A DNA stretch of 64,000 nt from positions 16,732 to 80,731 of the forward strand of contig CAVRGW010000003.1 in NCBI GenBank assembly GCA_963720885.1, read 5' to 3'. This DNA comes from DATLLN01 sp963720885 (lineage in GTDB: Bacteria; Actinomycetota; Thermoleophilia; Gaiellales; JAICJC01). This document shows positions 27,686 to 35,949 of this stretch, one piece after another (the first letter of the stretch is position 1; each line of letters starts with the position of its first letter). The notes below the pieces were generated by a model. The model was not told the origin of the DNA. It was given only the letters and a program-made list of their open reading frames with translations, and ran no database searches. The position numbers and the translations under genes were made by a program.

Positions 27686-28426
27686 ATGATCGTCGCCGAT
27701 CTCGAGCTCGACCTCGACGTCTTCCAGGGGCCGTTCGATCTGCTGCTCGCGCTGATCCTACGCGAGGAGGTCGAGCTGGCCGAGGTGCCGATCGCCGAGA
27801 TCATCGCCGCCTACGTCGAGCGCGCGTACGAGCGCGGGGAGCTCGACCTGGAGTCGGCCAGCGAGTTCCTGGTGCTGGTCGCCGCGCTGCTCGAGATCAA
27901 GGTTCGGCTGCTGTTCCCGTCCGACGAGGAGATGGAGGAGCTGACGCCGGAACAGGCCGAGGCAGAGCTGTTCGCGCGCCTGATCGAGTACCGCCGCTTC
28001 CAGGGCGCCGCCGGCTGGCTCCGCGACCGCGTGGCGCAGACGCCCCGCATCTTCCGGATCGGCCCGGCGCCGCTGGCGCCGCCGCGCCCGGCGCCGCTGG
28101 TGCTGGAGTTCAGCGAGGATCCGTGGCGGCTGGCCGAGGCCGTTGACACCCTGCTGGTGCCGCCGCCGCCGATCGACGTCTCGTCGGTGCGCCGCCCGCT
28201 GGTGTCGGTCGACGTGTTCCTCGAGCGGTTCCGGTCGATCCTTCGAGATCGCCGCGGCTTCGCGTTCGACGAGGCCGTGCACGGGCTCGACCGGCTGTCC
28301 CAGGCCGCGGCGTTCCTGGCGGTGCTCGAGCTCGTCAAGCGCGGCGAGGTCGCGGGCGAGCAGGCCGAGACGTTCGGCCCGATCCGGGTGGTCGCCGTGG
28401 GCGGCGCCGAGCGGGCGATCGCGTGA
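27686..28426 (+). CDS. scpA: Segregation and condensation protein A
   Basis: Kleisin subunit of the SMC-ScpAB complex that compacts and segregates the chromosome. FQGPFDLLLALI and EFLVLVAALLEIKVRLLFP are hallmark N-terminal kleisin segments; the C-terminal winged helix ends AVLELVKRGEVAGEQAETFGPI. 246 aa. Its stop overlaps the scpB GTG start (GTGA), preserving the standard scpA-scpB pair. Confidence 0.95.
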   Translation: MIVADLELDLDVFQGPFDLLLALILREEVELAEVPIAEIIAAYVERAYERGELDLESASEFLVLVAALLEIKVRLLFPSDEEMEELTPEQAEAELFARLIEYRRFQGAAGWLRDRVAQTPRIFRIGPAPLAPPRPAPLVLEFSEDPWRLAEAVDTLLVPPPPIDVSSVRRPLVSVDVFLERFRSILRDRRGFAFDEAVHGLDRLSQAAAFLAVLELVKRGEVAGEQAETFGPIRVVAVGGAERAIA

Positions 28427-29004
28427 GCGAGCTGACCCGGTCCGTCGAAGCGCTGCTCTTCATCAGCACCGAGCCGCTGTCGCTGGCCGAGCTTGCGACG
28501 CTCACCGAGGCGCCCCCCGAGCGCATCGAGCGGGCGCTCGATGCGTTGCTCGATCGCTACTGCCAGGAACGTTCGGGCGTCGTGCTGGAGAAGGCGGCCG
28601 GTGGCTACGGGTTCCGTGCGTCGCCCGACACCGCGGAAGTCTGCGCGCGGCTGATGGAGCGCCCGCCGGCCCGCGGGCTCAGCCAGGCCGCGCTGGAGGC
28701 GCTCGCCATCGTCGCCTACCTGTCGCCCGTATCGCGCCCCGAGATCGCACGCATCCGCGGCGTCGCCTCCGACTCGGCAGTGGCCAACCTTCTGGAGCGA
28801 GGGCTGATCGAGGACGCCGGACGCGCCGACACGCCGGGCAACCCCGTCGTCTACCGGACGACGACGGTGTTCCGGCGCACGTTCGGCCTGGAGGACGAGG
28901 AGGCACTGCCCGCCCTCACGCAGTTCGAGCTGACCGAGTCCGATCACCAGGCGCTGCGCGCCCGGCTGCACCTGGTCGCCGACCAGCGTGCCGGTCAGGC
29001 TTAA
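28423..29004 (+). CDS. scpB: Segregation and condensation protein B
   Basis: Winged-helix partner that binds the kleisin ScpA. SVEALLFISTEPLSLAELA and LSQAALEALAIVAYLSPVSR are diagnostic. 193 aa. It overlaps the next gene by 17 bp, giving the scpA-scpB-rluB order common in Gram-positives. Confidence 0.95.
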   Translation: MSELTRSVEALLFISTEPLSLAELATLTEAPPERIERALDALLDRYCQERSGVVLEKAAGGYGFRASPDTAEVCARLMERPPARGLSQAALEALAIVAYLSPVSRPEIARIRGVASDSAVANLLERGLIEDAGRADTPGNPVVYRTTTVFRRTFGLEDEEALPALTQFELTESDHQALRARLHLVADQRAGQA

Positions 29005-29683
29005 CCGCTACCTGGCGTCCGCCGGGGTCGGCTCGCGTCGGGCCGTCGACGAACTGATCCGTGCCGGGCGGGTGACGGTCAACGGCGAGGTGGGTGAGCT
29101 GGGCGCCGCGGTCGGCGACGGCGACGTGGTGGCGGTCGACGGCCTGCCGGTCGCGCCGCAGGAGCTCGCCTACCTGATGCTGCACAAGCCGTCCGGCGTG
29201 GTGACCACGGCCAGCGACCCGCAGCGCAGGCGCACCGTGGTCGATCTCGTCGAATCGCCCCAGCGCGTCTACCCGGTCGGCCGGCTCGACCGCGACACGA
29301 CCGGCCTGCTGCTCCTGACCAATGACGGCGAGCTCGCCAACCGGCTCGCACACCCGCGGCACGGCGTGGACAAGACGTACGTCGCCGAGGTCGAGGGCGA
29401 TCCGCCGCCCGAGTCGATCCGCCGGCTCGCGGAGGGAGTGGAGCTCGACGACGGGCCGACCGCGCCGGCCCGCGCCCGGCGCCTGGGAGCCGGACGCCTC
29501 GAGCTGGTGATCCACGAGGGGCGAAACCGCCAGGTGCGGCGGATGTGCGAGGCCGTCGGGCATCCCGTGCGCCGTCTGCACCGCACCGCCTACGGGCCGG
29601 TCGAGCTGGGCACGCTGGCGCCGGGCCGTTGGCGTCCGCTCACCGCGGAGGAGGTCGCCGCGCTGCGCGACACCGGTTCTTAG
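28988..29683 (+). CDS. rluB: 23S rRNA pseudouridine synthase, RluB/RsuA family
   Basis: Makes pseudouridine in large-subunit rRNA (position predicted from family, E. coli U2605). An N-terminal S4 RNA-binding domain (VRLNRYLASAGVGSRRAVDELI) is followed by the catalytic GRLDRDTTGLLLLTNDGEL motif with the catalytic aspartate and by EGRNRQVRRMCEAVGHPV. 231 aa. GTG start inside scpB. Convergent with the next gene (4-nt tail overlap). Confidence 0.93.
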   Translation: MPVRLNRYLASAGVGSRRAVDELIRAGRVTVNGEVGELGAAVGDGDVVAVDGLPVAPQELAYLMLHKPSGVVTTASDPQRRRTVVDLVESPQRVYPVGRLDRDTTGLLLLTNDGELANRLAHPRHGVDKTYVAEVEGDPPPESIRRLAEGVELDDGPTAPARARRLGAGRLELVIHEGRNRQVRRMCEAVGHPVRRLHRTAYGPVELGTLAPGRWRPLTAEEVAALRDTGS

Positions 29684-30603
29684 CCTGAGTGCTGGGCGGC
29701 GCGCGGGTTGGGCAGCGGCGTCAGCACTGGCTCCAGGCGATCGCGCAGGTGCTCGAACGCGGGCGGCAGCGACAGCCGCTCGCCCAGGTGATCCTGGTCC
29801 TCGTCGGTGGCGAAGCCGGGGCCCATCGTCGCGATCTCGAACAGCACGCCGCTCGGCTCGCGGAAGTAGATCGAGCGGAAGTAGAACCGGTCGATCAGAT
29901 CGGTCGGCCGGGCGCCGCCCTGCTGGACCCGCGTCCGCCAGTCGGACAGCTCGTCGATGCGCGATGCCCACGCGACGTGGTGGATGGTGCCCGCGCCGGG
30001 GATCGCCGACTCGGCCGGCGGCTCGTCGTACACGTAGGTCGACCCGCGGTCATCGCCGCGCAGCTCCCAGCCCTGGCCGTCGCGGTGGAAGCCCATCGCG
30101 TCCTCCAGCAGTGCCGTGCTGCGCTCCGGGCTCGCGCTGTAGGCGCGAACGCCGTCGAAGCCCTGCAACGCCAGCTCCGCCGGGATGTCGGGATGCTCGG
30201 CCGCCAGGCCCTGGTCGCCGTGCAGCCCGACGAGCAGCTCGTGGTCGAGTCCCTCGGGATCCGCGAAACGCAGGCCGCCGTCCGTCCGCTGGGTCGCCGT
30301 GCCCTCGTCGGCCAGCCGACCCTCCCAGAAGTCGATGGCCTCGGGCGAGGCGACCCGCCAGAGGATCCGGTGCACCATCCCGGAACCGGGCCGCCCGCGC
30401 ACCGCGCCCGGATACTCGAAGAACGTCAGGTCGGCGCCGGGGCTGCCGTGCTCGTCTCCGTAGAACAGGTGGTAGACGGTCGGATCGTCCTGGTTGACCG
30501 TTTTCTTGACCATCCTCAGTCCGAGCGTGCCCGCGTAGAACTCGACGTTCCGGGGCGCGTCGCCGGTGATCGCGGTGATGTGATGCAGCCCTTCGAGCTT
30601 CAT
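29680..30603 (-). CDS. Ring-cleaving dioxygenase-like VOC protein
   Basis: 307-aa protein with two VOC modules, as in the MhqO/LinE-type family: GLHHITAITGDAPRNVEFYAGTLGLRMVKKTV and a second module ending YFREPSGVLFEIATMGPGF. Predicted metal ligands are the histidine of LHHIT, the histidine of HHVAWAS and the glutamate of FEIATM. These proteins are often called glyoxalase or hydroquinone dioxygenase; activity is not proven. TACCCT lies 7 nt before the ATG on this strand. Confidence 0.85.
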   Translation of the reverse strand: MKLEGLHHITAITGDAPRNVEFYAGTLGLRMVKKTVNQDDPTVYHLFYGDEHGSPGADLTFFEYPGAVRGRPGSGMVHRILWRVASPEAIDFWEGRLADEGTATQRTDGGLRFADPEGLDHELLVGLHGDQGLAAEHPDIPAELALQGFDGVRAYSASPERSTALLEDAMGFHRDGQGWELRGDDRGSTYVYDEPPAESAIPGAGTIHHVAWASRIDELSDWRTRVQQGGARPTDLIDRFYFRSIYFREPSGVLFEIATMGPGFATDEDQDHLGERLSLPPAFEHLRDRLEPVLTPLPNPRAAQHSG

Positions 30604-30610
30604 GCTTCGC

Positions 30611-30616
30611 AGGGTA
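30611..30616 (-). promoter_or_regulatory. TAnnnT -10 element, leaderless
   Basis: TACCCT on the minus strand, 7 nt before the ATG of the dioxygenase-like gene. Confidence 0.3.
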
Positions 30617-30635
30617 GCCGACCTGTCAAACGTGG

Positions 30636-31613
30636 TCAGCGAAAGCCCATACGGTGGCGCATCTCGGCGAGCGTCGGGGCCGCCACGGCCTGCGCCTGCT
30701 GTGCGCCCCGGGCGAGCACGGAGCGCAGCTCCGACTCGTCGGCGCGCAGCTCCAGATACCGCTCGCGCATGGGCCGCAGCCACTCGACCACGGCGTCGGC
30801 GACGTCGCCCTTGAACTGGCCGTAGCCGGCGCCGTCATACGCCGCCTCGACGTCGTCGGGGGTGCGGTCGGTGGCCACCGCGAGGATGCCGATCAGGTTG
30901 GCGATCCCCTCCTTGCCGTCGCCGCGCCGCACCTCGCGGCCGGAGTCGGTGACGGCCGAGCGCACCTTCTTGGCCACCACCTCGGGGGCGTCTGAGAGCA
31001 GTACGGTGCCCTGCGGCGTGCCGTTGGTGGTTGACATCTTCCTGGTCGGCTCCTGCAGGTCCATGATGCGCGCGCCCTCGCTCGGGATCGCGGCCTCGGG
31101 CACCGGGAAGAGATCGCCGAAGCGGTTGTTGAAGCGTTGGGCGAGGTCGCGGGCCAGCTCCAGGTGCTGGCGCTGGTCGTCGCCGACCGGGACGCGGTCC
31201 GCGCGGTAGAGCAGGATGTCCGCCGCCATCAGCACCGGGTAGGCGAACAGGTCGACGGACACGGACTCCTGGCCCTCGCTCTTCTCCTTGAACTGCGTCA
31301 TCCGGCGCAGCTCGCCCCAGGTGGCAACGGCGCCGAGCAGCCACGCGCCATAGGTGTGCTCGGGCACGTCGCTCTGGACGAACAACGTGCAGCGGCCGGG
31401 CTCGAGGCCGGCCGCCAGCAGGGTGGCCGCGGTGTCCAGCGTGTTCTCGTGCAGCGTGTCCGGGTCATACGGCACCGAGATCGAGTGCAGGTCGACGACG
31501 CAGTAGAACGCCTCACCCTTGTCCTGGTCGGCAACGTACTGGCGGATGGCGCCGATGTAGTTGCCGAGATGCTTGGTACCTGTCGGCTGGATGCCCGAGA
31601 AGACGCGTGCCAT
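30636..31613 (-). CDS. trpS: Tryptophan-tRNA ligase
   Basis: Class Ic aminoacyl-tRNA synthetase charging tRNA-Trp. The HIGH-type motif is HLGNYIGA near residue 15; the KMSKS-type motif is KMSTT. SGIQPTGTKHLGN, VPVGDDQRQHLELARDLAQRFN and the C-terminal anticodon-binding helices are all present. 325 aa, normal. It diverges from aroF with only 40 bp between the start codons; TAGGAT lies 9 nt before its ATG. Confidence 0.96.
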   Translation of the reverse strand: MARVFSGIQPTGTKHLGNYIGAIRQYVADQDKGEAFYCVVDLHSISVPYDPDTLHENTLDTAATLLAAGLEPGRCTLFVQSDVPEHTYGAWLLGAVATWGELRRMTQFKEKSEGQESVSVDLFAYPVLMAADILLYRADRVPVGDDQRQHLELARDLAQRFNNRFGDLFPVPEAAIPSEGARIMDLQEPTRKMSTTNGTPQGTVLLSDAPEVVAKKVRSAVTDSGREVRRGDGKEGIANLIGILAVATDRTPDDVEAAYDGAGYGQFKGDVADAVVEWLRPMRERYLELRADESELRSVLARGAQQAQAVAAPTLAEMRHRMGFR

Positions 31614-31622
31614 GAGCGGAGG

Positions 31623-31628
31623 ATCCTA
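31623..31628 (-). promoter_or_regulatory. TAnnnT -10 element of trpS
   Basis: TAGGAT on the minus strand, 9 nt before the trpS ATG. Lies 10 bp from the oppositely directed aroF -10 element. Confidence 0.4.
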
Positions 31629-31638
31629 CCGCCCTCGG

Positions 31639-31644
31639 TACACT
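31639..31644 (+). promoter_or_regulatory. TAnnnT -10 element of aroF
   Basis: TACACT, 9 nt before the aroF ATG. The two back-to-back promoters must share their upstream regions. Confidence 0.4.
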
Positions 31645-31653
31645 GACCGTCCC

Positions 31654-33024
31654 ATGGCAACCGCCCCATCCACGTGGTCTCCCGCTTCCTGGCGCGAGCG
31701 CACGGCACTGCATCAGCCGGTCTGGCCTGACCAGGCCGAGGCCGATCTTGTGCGCGAGCGAATCGCGGCGATGCCGCCGCTGGTCTTCGCCGGCGAGGCG
31801 CGCCAGCTGCGGGAGTCGCTGGCGCAGGTGTCGGCGGGGCGAGGCTTCCTGCTGCAGGCCGGCGACTGCGCGGAGTCCTTCGCGGACTTCTCGGCCGTCA
31901 GCATCCGCGAGCGGCTGAAGATCATCCTGCAGATGGCGGCCGTGCTGACGTACGGCTCGATGCTGCCGGTGGTCAAGGTCGGCCGCATCGCCGGGCAGTT
32001 CGTCAAGCCGCGCTCCAGCCCGACCGAGACGGTGGACGGCGTCGAGCTGCCGACGTTCCGCGGTCACATGCTGCACGGCGACGAGCCCACGGCCGCGGCG
32101 CGGACGTTCGACCCTCAGCGGATGCTGCAGGGCTACCACCAGTCCGCCGCGACGCTCAACCTGCTACGGGCATTCACCAAGGGCGGCTTCGCCGACCTCA
32201 CCCAGGTCCACCTCTGGAACCAGGAGTTCGTCGCCTCGTCGCCGGAGGGCCGGCGCTACGAGACGATGGCTACCGAGATCGAGCGGGCGCTGCGCTTCAT
32301 GGCGGCCTGCGGGATCGATCTGGAGGCGGAGCGCCAGCTGCACGAGGTCGACGTGTGGACGAGCCACGAGGGCCTCCTGCTCGACTACGAGCAGAGCCTG
32401 ACCCGCCGCGACTCGCTGACCGGCGACTGGTACGACTGCTCGGCCCACATGCTCTGGATCGGCGACCGCACGCGGCAGCTCGACGGCGCCCACGTCGAGT
32501 TCTTCTCGGGCGTCCACAACCCGATCGGCGTCAAGGCCGGCCCCAGCACGTCGCCCGCCGACCTGGTCGCTCTGTGCGAGGCGCTCGACCCCGACCGGAC
32601 GCCGGGTCGGCTGACCGTCATCTCGCGGATGGGCGCCGACCAGGTCACGGAGCTGTTGCCGCCACTGCTGACGGCCGTCGCGGACGCCGGCCATCCCGTT
32701 GTCTGGGTGTGCGACCCGATGCACGCGAACATGTTCCGCACGTCGAGCGGCTACAAGACTCGACGCTTCCAGGACATCCTGGCCGAGATCAACGGCTTCT
32801 TCACCGCCTGCCGCGGGCAGGAGGCCTGGCCCGGCGGCGTGCACCTCGAGTTCACCGGCGACAACGTCACCGAGTGCCTCGGCGGATCGGAAGCCGTGCT
32901 CGAGGACCAGCTCAACGTCAACTACTCGACGCTCTGCGACCCGCGGCTGAATGCTCGGCAGTCGCTCGACCTGGCATTCCAGCTCGCCGAGCTGATGCAG
33001 GCGGCCGCGGACACCCGGCCATGA
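31654..33024 (+). CDS. aroF: DAHP synthase, class II (plant/actinobacterial type)
   Basis: First step of the shikimate pathway: phosphoenolpyruvate plus erythrose 4-phosphate to DAHP. Class II features are LLQAGDCAESFADFS, VKVGRIAGQFVKPRS, GDWYDCSAHMLWIGDRT, EFFSGVHNPIGVKAGP and VWVCDPMHANM, with the metal-binding cysteine and histidine retained. 456 aa. Co-transcribed with tyrA (ATGA overlap) and aroA, a compact aromatic amino-acid cluster. Confidence 0.96.
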   Translation: MATAPSTWSPASWRERTALHQPVWPDQAEADLVRERIAAMPPLVFAGEARQLRESLAQVSAGRGFLLQAGDCAESFADFSAVSIRERLKIILQMAAVLTYGSMLPVVKVGRIAGQFVKPRSSPTETVDGVELPTFRGHMLHGDEPTAAARTFDPQRMLQGYHQSAATLNLLRAFTKGGFADLTQVHLWNQEFVASSPEGRRYETMATEIERALRFMAACGIDLEAERQLHEVDVWTSHEGLLLDYEQSLTRRDSLTGDWYDCSAHMLWIGDRTRQLDGAHVEFFSGVHNPIGVKAGPSTSPADLVALCEALDPDRTPGRLTVISRMGADQVTELLPPLLTAVADAGHPVVWVCDPMHANMFRTSSGYKTRRFQDILAEINGFFTACRGQEAWPGGVHLEFTGDNVTECLGGSEAVLEDQLNVNYSTLCDPRLNARQSLDLAFQLAELMQAAADTRP

Positions 33025-34112
33025 GGATCGCCGTCGCCGGCCTGGGTCTGATCGGGGGCTCGCTGGCGCTCGCCGCTACCGCGGAGGGCCATGATGTTGC
33101 CGGGTTCGACAGCGATCCGGAGGCCGGCGTCGTCGGCCGCGAGCGGGGCGCCGTGTCGGCCTTCTCGACGACCCTGTCCGAGGCGCTTGACGGCGCCGAG
33201 CTGGCGTTCGTGTGCGGGCCCGTCGCCGAGCTGCCTGCGCTGGTGACGGCGGCGCTGGCCGTCGCACCGGAGGGCTGCGTCGTCTCCGATGTCGGCTCGA
33301 CCAAGGCACGGCTGGTGGAAGCGGTCGGCGGCGACCCCCGGTTCTGTGGCGGGCATCCGGTGTGCGGCTCCGAGGCCCGCGGCGTGGCCAACGCCCGCGG
33401 CGACCTGTTCGCCGGGGCGACCTACTTCCTGACACCCGTGGCGGCGACCGATCCCGAGGGCTACCGGCGGTTGCACGGCTTCGTCTCGTCGCTGGGCGCC
33501 CGTCCGGTGGCGATCGACCCGGGCGCGCACGATCGGCTGGTCGCGCTGACCAGCCACCTGCCGCACGCCATCGCCAATACGCTGGTCAACCAGGCCGGCG
33601 CGGGGCGCGTGGACGGCCATGACCCGCTGGCCGCCGTCGGCGGGTCGTTTCGCGACATGACCCGCGTCGCCGGCGCCAACCCGCGGATCTGGGTCGACAT
33701 CTTCCTGGACAACCGCGAGGCGCTGCTGGACGGGCTGCGCGAGTACGGCCGCCGGCTGGACGACCTGGCGCGGGCGCTGGAGCGCGAGGATGCGGGCTAC
33801 GTCGCCCGCTGGATCGCCGACGCGTCCGGCCACCGCCGGCGCCTGCTTGACGCCGCCTACCCGGCCACGCCCGAGGATCTGTTCCGCGTCCGCGTCCACG
33901 TGCCCGACCGGCCGGGCGTGATCTCGGGCATCGCCCAGGCGCTGGGCGCCGACGGCATCAACATCGAGGACTTCGAGCTGCACCACATGTCGGCGGATCG
34001 CGGCGGCACGATCGTGGTGACGATCGCCGGCGAGACCGAGGCGCAGCGCGCCGTCCAACTGCTCGACGCCCAGGGCTACGGCGCCATCGCGACCCCGGCA
34101 GTCGATGCCTGA
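33021..34112 (+). CDS. tyrA: Prephenate dehydrogenase with C-terminal ACT domain
   Basis: Oxidative decarboxylation of prephenate (or arogenate) on the tyrosine branch. The NAD-binding GLGLIGGS loop is at residues 7-14; the active-site region includes GGHPVCGSEARGVANA and LTSHLPHAIANTLV with the catalytic histidine, and GGSFRDMTRVAG. An ACT domain (VHVPDRPGVISGIAQALG) closes the 363-aa protein and would bind tyrosine for feedback control. Overlaps aroF and aroA. Confidence 0.94.
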   Translation: MRIAVAGLGLIGGSLALAATAEGHDVAGFDSDPEAGVVGRERGAVSAFSTTLSEALDGAELAFVCGPVAELPALVTAALAVAPEGCVVSDVGSTKARLVEAVGGDPRFCGGHPVCGSEARGVANARGDLFAGATYFLTPVAATDPEGYRRLHGFVSSLGARPVAIDPGAHDRLVALTSHLPHAIANTLVNQAGAGRVDGHDPLAAVGGSFRDMTRVAGANPRIWVDIFLDNREALLDGLREYGRRLDDLARALEREDAGYVARWIADASGHRRRLLDAAYPATPEDLFRVRVHVPDRPGVISGIAQALGADGINIEDFELHHMSADRGGTIVVTIAGETEAQRAVQLLDAQGYGAIATPAVDA

Positions 34113-35406
34113 CCGCACGGAACTCCGCGTCGGACCCGCCGGCGGGGTGTTCGGCGGGCTGTCCGTGCCCGGCGACAAATCGGTCAGCCACCGCAGCGTG
34201 ATGCTCGGCTCACTGGCCGACGGCCGCGTGCGCGTCGACGGGTTCGGCGCCTCCGCGGACACGCTCTCGACGGTGGAGGCGTTCCGGGCGATGGGCGTGC
34301 GGATCGAGCGGCCGGATGAGACCACCCTGCTGATCGACGGCGTCGGCCTCCGCGGGCTGCGGGCGCCGCAGGGCGCGATCGACGTCGGCAACGCCGGCAC
34401 ACTGATGCGTCTGCTCCCCGGCCTGCTGGCCGGCCAACAGGGCACCTTCACGCTGGACGGCGACGAGAGCATCCGCCGCCGGCCGATGGGGCGCGTCGCC
34501 GACCCGCTGGCCGAGATGGGCGTCGCGATCGAGACGACCGAGGGGCTGCCGCCGGTGCGGATCACGGGCGCCGCGCACACGCGGCCGATCTCCTACCGGC
34601 TGCCGGTGGCCTCGGCACAGGTCAAGTCGTGCCTGCTGTTCGCCGGGCTGTTCGCCGAGCACGGGGTGACGACGATCGAGGAGCCGATCCCCACCCGCGA
34701 TCACACCGAGCGTATGCTCCGCCGCGCCGGCGTCCCGGTCGACCGCCGGCCGGGGCGCGTCTCGATCTCGCCGGTCACCCGCCTCGACCTGGACGAGATC
34801 GAGGTGCCCGGCGACTTCTCGTCGGCGGCGCCGTTCATCGCCGCCGGCTGCGTGCTGGCCGGTTCCAACCTGACCATCCAGGGCGTCGGCATCAACCCGA
34901 CGCGCACCGGCATGCTGGTGGTGCTCGAGCGGATGGGCGCGCGCGTCGGGCTGTTCGGACGGCGCTGGGCGGGCGGCGAGCCGGTCGCCGACATCGAGGT
35001 GCGGCAGGCCGAGCTGGTCGCGACCGAGGTCGAGCCCGAGCTGGTGCCGTCGTTGATCGACGAGCTGCCGCTGATCGTGCTGGTCGCCAGCTTCGCGCGA
35101 GGGACGACGGTGATCCGCGGCGCGGGCGAGCTGCGCGTCAAGGAGAGCGACCGCATCGCCACCGTCGTCGATGCGCTGCGCACCGTCGGCGCCCATGTCA
35201 AGGCGCTGGACGACGGCTTCGAGGTGACCGGCGTCCCACACCGGCTGCGGGGCGGCCGGATCGACGCCGCCGGCGACCACCGGATCGCGATGCTGGGCGC
35301 CGTGGCGGGAGTGTGCTCGCAGCAGGGTGTGGTGATCGAGGGCGCGGAGGCGCTCGCGGTCAGCTTCCCGGACTTCGCCGAGCGGCTCGCCTCGGTCAGC
35401 TCCTGA
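34105..35406 (+). CDS. aroA: 3-phosphoshikimate 1-carboxyvinyltransferase (EPSP synthase)
   Basis: Sixth step of the shikimate pathway. GDKSVSHRSVMLGSLADG, DVGNAGTLMRLLPG, VASAQVKSCLLFAGLFA, DFSSAAPFIAAGCVL, LRVKESDRIATVVDAL and GDHRIAMLGAVAG are intact; 433 aa. The glyphosate-loop segment reads GNAGTLMRLL rather than the E. coli-type GNAGTAMRPL, so it is closer to class II enzymes. ATG overlaps tyrA by 8 bp. Confidence 0.96.
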   Translation: MPDRTELRVGPAGGVFGGLSVPGDKSVSHRSVMLGSLADGRVRVDGFGASADTLSTVEAFRAMGVRIERPDETTLLIDGVGLRGLRAPQGAIDVGNAGTLMRLLPGLLAGQQGTFTLDGDESIRRRPMGRVADPLAEMGVAIETTEGLPPVRITGAAHTRPISYRLPVASAQVKSCLLFAGLFAEHGVTTIEEPIPTRDHTERMLRRAGVPVDRRPGRVSISPVTRLDLDEIEVPGDFSSAAPFIAAGCVLAGSNLTIQGVGINPTRTGMLVVLERMGARVGLFGRRWAGGEPVADIEVRQAELVATEVEPELVPSLIDELPLIVLVASFARGTTVIRGAGELRVKESDRIATVVDALRTVGAHVKALDDGFEVTGVPHRLRGGRIDAAGDHRIAMLGAVAGVCSQQGVVIEGAEALAVSFPDFAERLASVSS

Positions 35407-35407
35407 C

Positions 35408-35896
35408 GTGGCCGAGGGCGTCATCCTGCTGCTCGACGACCGCGCTGAGCGCATCGTTGGCGGGCTCTGGAAGGCGCTCGAGGACGCCGGGATCCCGTCG
35501 CTGGCGACGTATACGCACCGCAGGCACCAGCCGCACGTCACGCTGGTGGTCGCCGAGCGCGTGGTGCCCGGCGGCGTCGCGGCACTGTGCGGCGAGCCGC
35601 TGCAACTGGTGGGCCCCGGGGTGTTCGGCGGCGACGGCGGGTTCCTGTTCCTGACCGTGGCGCCTACGCGCCGGCTGCTGGAGGAGCAGGCGGTGCTGGA
35701 ATCGGCATGCGAGGACGTGTGGCCGGACTACCGGCCCGGCGTCTGGCTGCCGCACGTCACGCTGGCCGCCGGCCTGACCGAGCAGCAGCTGGCCGAGGGC
35801 GTGTCGATCTGCCGCGCCGGGCCGCTGCCGATCCTGGCGAGCGTCCGCGAGGTATCGGTCGCCGATCCCGACACCGGGGAGCAGCGCCGCCTGTAA
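35408..35896 (+). CDS. 2H phosphoesterase / 2'-5' RNA ligase-like protein
   Basis: 162-aa protein with two histidine motifs of the 2H phosphoesterase type, both reading PHVTL (QPHVTLVV and LPHVTLAA), spaced by about 75 residues. Family members cleave or form 2'-5' or cyclic phosphodiester bonds in RNA. The substrate is unknown. GTG start follows the aroA stop by one base. The TAA stop lies inside the 39-bp palindrome, so the end of this gene is formed by the repeat. Confidence 0.78.
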   Translation: MAEGVILLLDDRAERIVGGLWKALEDAGIPSLATYTHRRHQPHVTLVVAERVVPGGVAALCGEPLQLVGPGVFGGDGGFLFLTVAPTRRLLEEQAVLESACEDVWPDYRPGVWLPHVTLAAGLTEQQLAEGVSICRAGPLPILASVREVSVADPDTGEQRRL

Positions 35897-35926
35897 CAAC
35901 GGGGTCTGACCCCGTTGTTACAGGCG
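35888..35926. repeat. Dispersed GGGGTC palindrome, copy C
   Basis: Perfect 19-bp inverted repeat around one central T, the longest copy in the window. It contains the TAA stop of the upstream 2H gene and precedes the -10 element of the cmk fusion gene by 7 bp. Confidence 0.9.
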
Positions 35927-35933
35927 ACTCGCG

Positions 35934-35939
35934 TAGGCT
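35934..35939 (+). promoter_or_regulatory. TAnnnT -10 element, leaderless
   Basis: TAGGCT, 10 nt before the ATG of the cmk-plsC-der gene. Confidence 0.35.
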
Positions 35940-35949
35940 CCCGCACGAC

